A stretch of DNA of 64,000 nucleotides, from positions 22,149,037 through 22,213,036 of the forward strand of contig NC_091219.1 of NCBI RefSeq assembly GCF_040958095.1, given 5' to 3'. Both the position numbers and the translations under genes were made by a program. The notes below the pieces were generated by a model. It was given only the letters and a program-made list of their open reading frames with translations, made no database searches and had not been told where the DNA came from. The stretch comes from Procambarus clarkii. Lineage: Eukaryota; Arthropoda; Malacostraca; Decapoda; Cambaridae. Positions 58,638 to 64,000 of the stretch are shown here, one piece after another (the first letter of the stretch is position 1; each line of letters opens with the position of its first letter).

Positions 58638-59461
58638 TTGGATGAGAAAGTTGCCCTAATGTTTCCAGTGCAGAGAACATTCAAGATGACCGCCGGCAAG
58701 AGGAAATACAAAACAGAGCTTGATTTTGCTGGATTCAGTGAAGAAAGCATTGATATAACCAGTCTATACAACAAGTTGGTAATATTAGATACTACAGTGA
58801 CCTCTCATGTAGAAATAATTAGTAAATTGAAAGAAAGTAATGACCATTTAACAGCAAAGTTGTATGTCTTGTGGGTTTAGTGAAAGACTTGTGTAAGGAT
58901 AAGAATCAATTGTAAACAAATTGCAAAGCCATGGAAGAAGAAAATAAACTCTTAAAAATAGCTTTGGAAGAAGTTAAAGTAAATTTAAACATAACTGATT
59001 ACAATAGGTTAGGTAAGGAAATTCAACAGGAGAAACAGCTTTTGTCAGCACAGATGGAGGAAGTTACACAGGGAATAGAACAGTGCAAGAAAGATATGCA
59101 ACTCACCTATGCACAAGTGGCCAAGGAGAAGGAAAAAATTGAAGCAGCAGTAAAGGAAGTCAAACACTGCAGCAACCAAGATAAACCAAACATTAGGCTA
59201 GAAGTGAGAAAATAATTGGCATCTAACCCGAAGTTGGTGCAAAACACAGTTGATCGGAGTAAGTCCCTGATAATTTTTGGCTGCAAAGAAAAGGAGATAA
59301 CATCTAGGTCAGAAAGAGCTGTAGAAGAAGCAAAAGTAGTAGATAAAATTGTTGGCCTCGTGGAAGGTCTTACAACCATAGAGAATGTGTGCGACTACAG
59401 GAGAATAGGCAGATATGTAAAAGGGAAAGATCGACCTTTGAGGATCTTGAGGTTATCTTGA
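58638..59461 (+). pseudogene. CR1 ORF1-like protein, broken
   Basis: Three consecutive frames give MDEKVALMFPVQRTFKMTAG ... ESNDHLTAKLYVL, then MEEENKLLKIALEEVKVNLN ... MEEVTQGIEQCKKD ... QVAKEKEKIEAAVKEVK, then SLIIFGCKEKEITSRSERAV ... CDYRRIGRYVKGKDRPLRI. Long Glu/Lys/Leu-rich stretches suggest a coiled coil. SLIIFGCKE followed by RIGR resembles the RNA-binding-like ORF1 domain of CR1 elements. Stops at 58878-58880 and 59213-59215 separate the pieces. Confidence 0.6.
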
Positions 59462-59714
59462 GATGATTTCGGGGCTTTAGTGTCCCCGCGGCCCGGTCCT
59501 CGACCAGGCCTCCACCCCCAGGAAGCAGCCCGTGACAGCTGACTAACACCCAGGTACCTATTTTACTGCTAGGTAACAGGGGCACAGGCTGAAAGAAACT
59601 CTGCCCATTGTTTCTCGCCGGCGCCCGGGATCGAACCCGGGACCACAGGATCACAGGTCCAGTGTGCTGTCCGCTCGGCCGATCGGCTCCCTCGCTCGGC
59701 CAATCGGCTCCCTC
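59450..59714 (-). mobile_element. tRNA-derived SINE, family 2, inside the CR1
   Basis: On the minus strand the head is GAGCCGATCGGCCGAGCGG with B-box GGGTTCGATCCCGGG, the best B-box of the three copies. The 5' end is partly doubled (CGGCTCCCTCGCTCGGCCAA at 59684-59703). It splits the ORF1 frame between DRPLRI and ITLNGAKQMEEV. A short GGATC on both sides may be the target repeat. Confidence 0.85.
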
Positions 59715-59715
59715 G

Positions 59716-59844
59716 GATTGGATCACCCTAAATGGTGCCAAACAGATGGAAGAAGTACTAAGGAATGCTAGAAAATTACAAAGTGATGAGGATGGGAAAG
59801 TGTGGTCGTTAAGAGGAGATCTTTCAAAAGAAGATAGAAGCTGA
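59716..59844 (+). pseudogene. CR1 ORF1 tail after the SINE
   Basis: Continues ITLNGAKQMEEVLRNARKLQ ... GDLSKEDRS, then a stop at 59842-59844. GAKQMEEVLRNARKL resembles the C-terminal ORF1 helix of CR1 relatives. Confidence 0.55.
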
Positions 59845-59996
59845 AACTGAACCTCGCCGAGGCAAAACGTTTAAATGAGAGCAGGAATGATGAAGAAATC
59901 AATTCTTTTTTTTCTACAAAGTGATAGGGGTAGGCAGACCAGTAAAGTGGTACATAAAGGCAAACCAACAAAATCATTAGAGAGAGGTGGAGTGAA

Positions 59997-60079
59997 AAAT
60001 AAGAAGAGGGGGAACAAATTCCTGAAGATTGCATACACCAATATAGATGGAGTAAGATCGAAGATACTGGAGTTAAGTG
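59997..60079 (+). pseudogene. CR1 endonuclease, first part
   Basis: Reads NKKRGNKFLKIAYTNIDGVR followed by SKILELS. TNIDG carries the metal-site Asn of the endonuclease fold. The reading is cut by the PLE and resumes at 62112 with LELSDVIQLQ. Confidence 0.8.
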
Positions 60080-60113
60080 CAGGCGATGAGTCACAATAAC
60101 GTGGCTAAAGTAT

Positions 60114-60378
60114 GATGACCAGACCACACACTAGAATGTGAAGGGACGACGACGTTTCGGTTCGTCCTGGACCATTCTCAAGTCGATTGTGATGAGGAAG
60201 TAGAGACAGGCAATAAATAGGCACGAGAGATGAGGAGCAAAGTAAGGTGTAGTAGAGGGGCTAGTAGCAGGAACTGCAGAGGGCCTATTGGCTCATACGA
60301 GGCAGTTCCTATTATAACCACCGAAAGAGAAGAAAATAATGAGAAGAGGAAAACGAGGGAACGTAGGAGTAGACAATG
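60114..60378 (-). repeat. PLE terminal region, left inverted arm
   Basis: Pairs with 61847-62111 (x + y = 122225 in the outer part; a 3-base indel lies in the inner part). Confidence 0.85.
60145..60190 (-). ncRNA. Hammerhead-like core, left arm
   Basis: On the minus strand TTGAGAA, then helix II GGTCC with GAACC (one mismatch), GAAAC and the ACG/CGT stem ending in GTC. The helix II mismatch would weaken the fold compared with the right arm. Confidence 0.3.
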
Positions 60379-60442
60379 AACAGAAAAAAAGAGAAAAGAG
60401 AAAGAAAGGAAAGAGAAAGAAAGGTAAATGGAAAGGGTAAGC

Positions 60443-61165
60443 TTATGTAAGGTCACGTTTGTTAGAAAGATTAGAGCATTTGAGTACATACTGTGAAAGG
60501 GAAGAGTCCACAGCAACAAAGCCAGGACTCAAGCTCATGTTGGGTACATTGTGTATTAGAGCCAATTCAACAAGACGGCGTCTGTGTAGAGTTGAGGCAG
60601 GAAAGATTATTTTGGACGAAGACCAATCAATGGGATGATTAGAATCCCTCACATGGCAGAAAAGAGCATTGTTAGTGTCTGCAGACTTAACACTTCTCTT
60701 GTGTTCTTTAAGTCTGTCATTCAGTGTACGGCCAGTTTCGCCAAAGTATTGAAGGGGACAAGACGAACAGGAAATAGAGTAGACACCAGCAGCATTAGAA
60801 GCAGGAGGAGCAGTGTGAACTAGATTGCTACGAAGTGTGTTAGTTTGACGAAAGGCGAGCTTAATGTCAAGAGAACGAAAGATATTGGTAAAAGGTTTGA
60901 GTTCAGATATGAAGGGAAGGCATAGTACAGTGCTACTAGTGTTGGAAGCAGGTTTAGGATGAAAGAAATTTCGTTTAGCTTGAGAGTAGGCACAGTTGAT
61001 GAAATGCAAAGGGTAACCAAGGCAAGAGAATGATTTGTAGATAAGGGCAATCAGAATCAAGAAACTGAGGGTCGCTGATGCGTAGACCGCGGAGGAAGAG
61101 AGAGACGAGGACACTTTTCTTAACAGAAGGAGGATGGTAGGAAAAGAAGTGAATGTACATGCCAC
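60443..61165 (-). pseudogene. PLE GIY-YIG nuclease of the nested element
   Basis: The relevant frame begins around 61058 (LIYKSFSCLGYPLHFINCAY) and reads without a break to the stop at 60443. The nuclease core is GVYSISCSSC followed by LQYFGETGRTLNDRLKEH, then DSNHPIDWSSSKII and HRRRLVELALIH. It is nearly identical to the truncated copy at 36221-36781. The upstream part of this open frame (61165-61060) is out of frame with the RT and not part of the protein. Confidence 0.85.
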
Positions 61166-61840
61166 TGTCCATGGGTTTGCGGTAGACAGAGAAAGCTAAC
61201 CCGAACACAGAGCTGTGAACGTGAACGTCAAGAAAAAGAAGGAGAGAATTAGATTCCTACTCAACTTTGAAATGGATAGAAGGAGCCAGATTGTTAAGAG
61301 AGGAGAGGAAAGGATGGAAAAGACTAAGGTCATGAGGCCATAAAGCAAAAATGTCATCAACATAGCGAAGCCAGAGGGAGGGACGAGTATCAATAGAAGG
61401 AAGAAGAACAGTTTCGAAGTATTCCATGTAGAAATTAGCAAGAACAGGGGAGAGAGGGGAACCCATAGCGACACCGAAAGTTTGAGTGTAATATTTACCG
61501 TTGAAAGAGAAAGAGTTAGAGTCAACACAGAGTCTAATGAGTTCAAGGAAAACGTCAGTGGGAAGCGGGAGAGGAAGAATTCCCTCAGACGCCTTCTGTC
61601 TAAGGAAAGAGAGAACGTCATTGAGCGGAACATTAGTAAACAGAGAGTCGACATCAAGACTAAGCATCTTACAAGAGGGTTGCAGGCGCAGTCTTTCTAT
61701 GAAGTCCTGAGAATGACGAAGGTGGGCAGGAGAAAAAGTGCCAAGGTAAGGCGTCAGGGTTTTAGCGAGCCAGGAGGCATGAGGATAGCTGACAGAGCCC
61801 TGTGAAGAAATGATAGGACGAAGAGGAACACCAGGTTTGT
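61058..61840 (-). pseudogene. PLE reverse transcriptase of the nested element
   Basis: On the minus strand: KTHKPGVPLRPIIS, LSLDVDSLFTNVPLND (motif A), FGVAMGSPLSPVLANFYMEY (motif B), LRYVDDIFALWP (motif C with the YVDD box) and, after a TAG at 61257-61259, ESNSLLLFLDVHVHSS and YRKPMDSG. The TAG stands where a Trp codon is likely (VE-W-ESN). A frameshift near 61050-61060 leads into the nuclease. The N-terminus is missing; the frame starts in the inverted terminal repeat just before KTHKPG. Confidence 0.85.
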
Positions 61841-61846
61841 GAGTCT

Positions 61847-62111
61847 TGTCTTCTCCTACGTTCCCTCGTTTTCCTCTTCTCATTATTTTCTCCTTCTCTT
61901 TCGGTGGTTATAATAGGAACTGCCTCGTATGGGCCAATAGGCCCTCTGCAGTTCCTACTACTAGCCCCTCTACTACACCTTACTTTGCTCCTCATCTCTC
62001 ATGCCTATTTATTGCCTGTCTCTACTTCCTCATCACAATCGACTTGAGAATGGTCCAGGACGGACCGAAACGTCGTCGTCCCCTCACATTCTAGTGTGTG
62101 GTCTGGTCATC
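61847..62111 (+). repeat. PLE terminal region, right inverted arm
   Basis: Inverted copy of 60114-60378, ending exactly at the target repeat at 62112. Confidence 0.85.
62034..62083 (+). ncRNA. Hammerhead-like core, right arm
   Basis: TTGAGAA at 62044-62050, a perfect helix II GGTCC/GGACC, GAAAC and the ACG/CGT stem ending in GTC. It matches the core at 37041-37090; a local helix I is weak. Confidence 0.35.
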
Positions 62112-62740
62112 ACTGGAGTTAAGTGATGTAATACAGCTGCAGACACCAGACATTGTTGCACTCACGGAGACAAAACTTGAAGATGTTATTTTAAATGAGG
62201 TCATATTCCCAAGGGGCTACTCAATTTGGAGACGGGACAGAAAAATTAGGAAAGGCGGTGGTGTTGCTGTGCTGGTGAAAGAACACCTAAAGATGAAGGA
62301 AATAATGACTGCCAATCCACAAGTTGACATAATAACACTAGAGATCTGCCATGAGGATGATAAACTAATGATCATAAATGCATATAGTCCACCGCCAAGC
62401 AGCACATGGTCAAAAAAGGAGCTAGATAGTAAACGAGAAAGTCTTATAACAATAATGAGAGAGATCATAGCGAGAGCGGATAACGATAGTTCATGTCTGT
62501 TGATAGTCGGCGACTTCAACTTAAAATCCATAGATTGGGAAGCATCTGAAGCTAAAACAGAAGATTTTTGGACCTATAAATTTGTAGACCTCATCCTGGA
62601 AACATTCTTGTACAACATGTTAAACAAGCTACGAGGATGAGGGAAGGGAACGTTCCCTCCATGCTAGATTTGATATTTACCAGGAGGGAGGAAGAAATAT
62701 TTGACATTCAGTACCTTCCTCCCTTGGGTAAAAGTGACCA
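62107..62740 (+). pseudogene. CR1 endonuclease, second part
   Basis: Reads VIQLQTPDIVALTETKLED (the TETK Glu), GGGVAVLVKEHLK, IINAYSPPPSS, LLIVGDFNLKSIDW (the GDFN Asp and Asn), then after a frameshift near 62635 NVPSMLDLIFTRR and GKSDHVFLG (the SDH triad). All active-site motifs of an apurinic-type LINE endonuclease are present in order, so only the frame is broken, not the motifs. Confidence 0.9.
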
Positions 62741-63111
62741 TGTCTTTTTGGGAATAAAGTATGCAATGCATTATAATCTGGAAGAAAATATGAAGGTTGA
62801 TGCAATTGAAAAACCTGACTTTAGGAGAGGACATTATGACAATCTTAGAAATTTTTTTAGGGGGTATAATTGGACAGACTTGTTGCTAGGCAAAGAAGTG
62901 AATGAGATGTTTGTCAAGTTTTGTGAAATATATGATAAAGGCACAAAAAAATTTACCAAAACAGAGATGCAGAACTAGGAAACAGGATTGGTTCAACAGA
63001 AATTGAGAGAGGGCCAGAGACCAAAAGACACAAAAATGGAATCAGTACAGGAAGAGGCCAAACCCCCAAACATACCAGTGATACAAAGATGCGAGAAACA
63101 ACTACACGGCA
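62741..63111 (+). pseudogene. CR1 polyprotein linker between EN and RT
   Basis: Reads KPDFRRGHYDNLRNFFRGYN followed by WTDLL, then EMFVKFCEIYDKGTKKF. The frame stops at 62976-62978 and again later before the RT part. The spacing matches the CR1 layout. Confidence 0.7.
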
Positions 63112-64000
63112 GTGAGGAGAGAGGCAGAAAGAAATTTTGAAAGAGGGATTGCAGACAAATGTAAAACAGAACCGGGTCTATTCTATAAATTCATAAACAA
63201 CAAATTGCAGGTAAAGGATAATATTCAAAGGTTGAAAATGGGAAATAGATTCACAGAAAATGAAAAGGAAATGTGTGAAACATTAAACGAAAAGTTCCAA
63301 AGTGTGTTTGTACAAAATGAAATCTTCAGGGAACCAGATACAATAACAATTCCAGAGAAGAACATAGAGCACATAGAGGTGCCTAGTGACAAAGTGGAAA
63401 AAATGCTCAAGGAGCTAAATAAGAACAAAACAGATGGTCCAGATGGAGTTTTACCATGGGTTCTGAGAGAATGTGCACCTGAGCTCAGCATTCCACTTTA
63501 ACTGATTTTTCAGGCATCCTTGTTTACAGGAGTTGTAGCTGATGTGTGGAAAAAGGCTAACATAGTTCCAATCTACAAAAGTGGAAGCAGGGAAGACCCC
63601 CTTAATTATAGAGCGGTATCAATGACAAGTGTAATAGTCAAAATATTGGAAAAAATAATTAAAACTAAATGGGTAGAACACCTGGAGAGAAATGATATAA
63701 TATCAGACAGACAGTATGGTTTTCGATCTGGAAGATCCTGTGTATCGAATTTACTCGATTTCTATGATCGAGCAACAGAGATATTACAGGAAAGAGATGG
63801 TTGGGTTGACTGCATCTATCTGGACCTAAAAAAGGCTTTCGATAGAGTTCCACATAAGAGGTTATTCTGGAAACTGGAAAATATTGGAGGGGTGACAGGT
63901 AAGCTTCTAACATGGATGAAAAATTTTCTGACTGATACAAAAATGAGGGCAGTGATCAGAGGCAATGTATTGGACTGGAGAAATGTCACAAGTGGAGTAC
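63106..64000 (+). pseudogene. CR1 reverse transcriptase, cut by the window end
   Basis: Reads VRREAERNFERGIADKCK, NKTDGPDGVLPWVLRECA, a TAA at 63499-63501 in place of a coding codon, VWKKANIVPIYKSGSREDP, LNYRAVSMTS, QYGFRSGRSC, CIYLDLKKAFDRVPHK (motif A) and the start of motif B (NVTSGV) at the last bases. It is the same general family as 43797-45582 but a different subfamily. Confidence 0.85.

Larger units (their letters stand above)
60080..62111 (-). mobile_element. Nested Penelope-like element with 14-bp target duplication
   Basis: The target repeat ACTGGAGTTAAGTG occurs at 60066-60079 and 62112-62125, and removing the insert rejoins the CR1 endonuclease frame. The element reads leftwards: truncated RT, GIY-YIG nuclease, 3' untranslated region and hammerhead-like core. 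Beyond the truncated 5' side lies an inverted copy of the terminal region (61847-62111), a structure known from PLEs. It belongs to the same family as 36221-37115. Confidence 0.9.
58590..64000 (+). mobile_element. CR1-type LINE with ORF1, EN and RT, runs off the window
   Basis: The order is ORF1-like coiled-coil pieces (58638-59844), endonuclease (about 59997-62740, interrupted), linker, then reverse transcriptase to the last base. It carries two insertions: a family 2 SINE (59450-59714) and a PLE (60080-62111). Several frameshifts and stops show that it is a pseudogene. The left boundary is not defined. Confidence 0.8.

Noticed and set aside
59107..59379. Minus-strand open frames over the CR1 ORF1 and EN
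   Set aside because: These are antisense shadows of the plus-strand CR1 frames, which carry the recognisable motifs.
59446..59720. Possible functional serine/leucine tRNA gene
   Set aside because: Box A and B are present but a full cloverleaf with a matching acceptor stem is not; the sequence is a repeated SINE head.

Overview
This window looks like non-genic, repeat-dominated nuclear DNA from an arthropod, most likely a decapod crustacean (inference). The grounds are Penelope-like elements (PLEs) with GIY-YIG nucleases, CR1-type LINEs, tRNA-derived SINEs, many (TA)n arrays, and short runs of the arthropod telomere-type repeat TTAGG/CCTAA. I find no intact host protein gene, rRNA, functional tRNA or CRISPR array. 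Nearly every credible coding stretch belongs to a retroelement, usually a broken one.

Layout. 1-9062: a 20-bp self-complementary AT satellite. 9063-12310: AT-rich unassigned sequence. 12314-16720: a minus-strand, decayed I/Jockey-type non-LTR retrotransposon with recognisable gag-like, endonuclease, reverse transcriptase, RNase H and C-terminal remnants. About 16730-35735: a tandem macro-repeat with a unit near 8.5 kb, two good copies (about 16730-25200 and 25200-33510) and a shorter diverged third (33510-35735). Each unit carries a promoter-like block (CCAAT boxes and a TGACGTCA palindrome), ACAGT-type simple repeats, an AATATT-rich block, a SINE fragment, an exon-like Lys/Glu-rich piece and, in the two full copies, a retroelement fragment.

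35736-51240: PLE fragments, SINEs, a possible solo LTR, a CR1 pol pseudogene, and a cluster of terminal-inverted-repeat (TIR) elements with a TTAGG/CCTAA core set between (TA)n arrays. Several very long palindromes lie here, the largest with two 534-bp arms (49495-50562). 51236-57660: two 5'-truncated copies of one LINE family in opposite orientation, flanking the best PLE (RT + GIY-YIG, 52528-54219). 57665-64000: a CR1 LINE (ORF1-like, EN, RT running off the end) interrupted by a SINE and by a whole nested PLE bounded by a 14-bp target-site duplication.

The elements form a layered record of insertion: a SINE inside a LINE, a PLE and a SINE inside a CR1, and a CR1 fragment inside a SINE-like element. 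The most interesting signal is a set of hammerhead-ribozyme-like folds at PLE termini. They share an unusual core in which the usual C3-G8 pair is replaced by U3-A8, and in two of them the predicted cleavage site lies exactly 15 nt before a PLE start codon. All of this was read by eye; no alignment or folding program was run.
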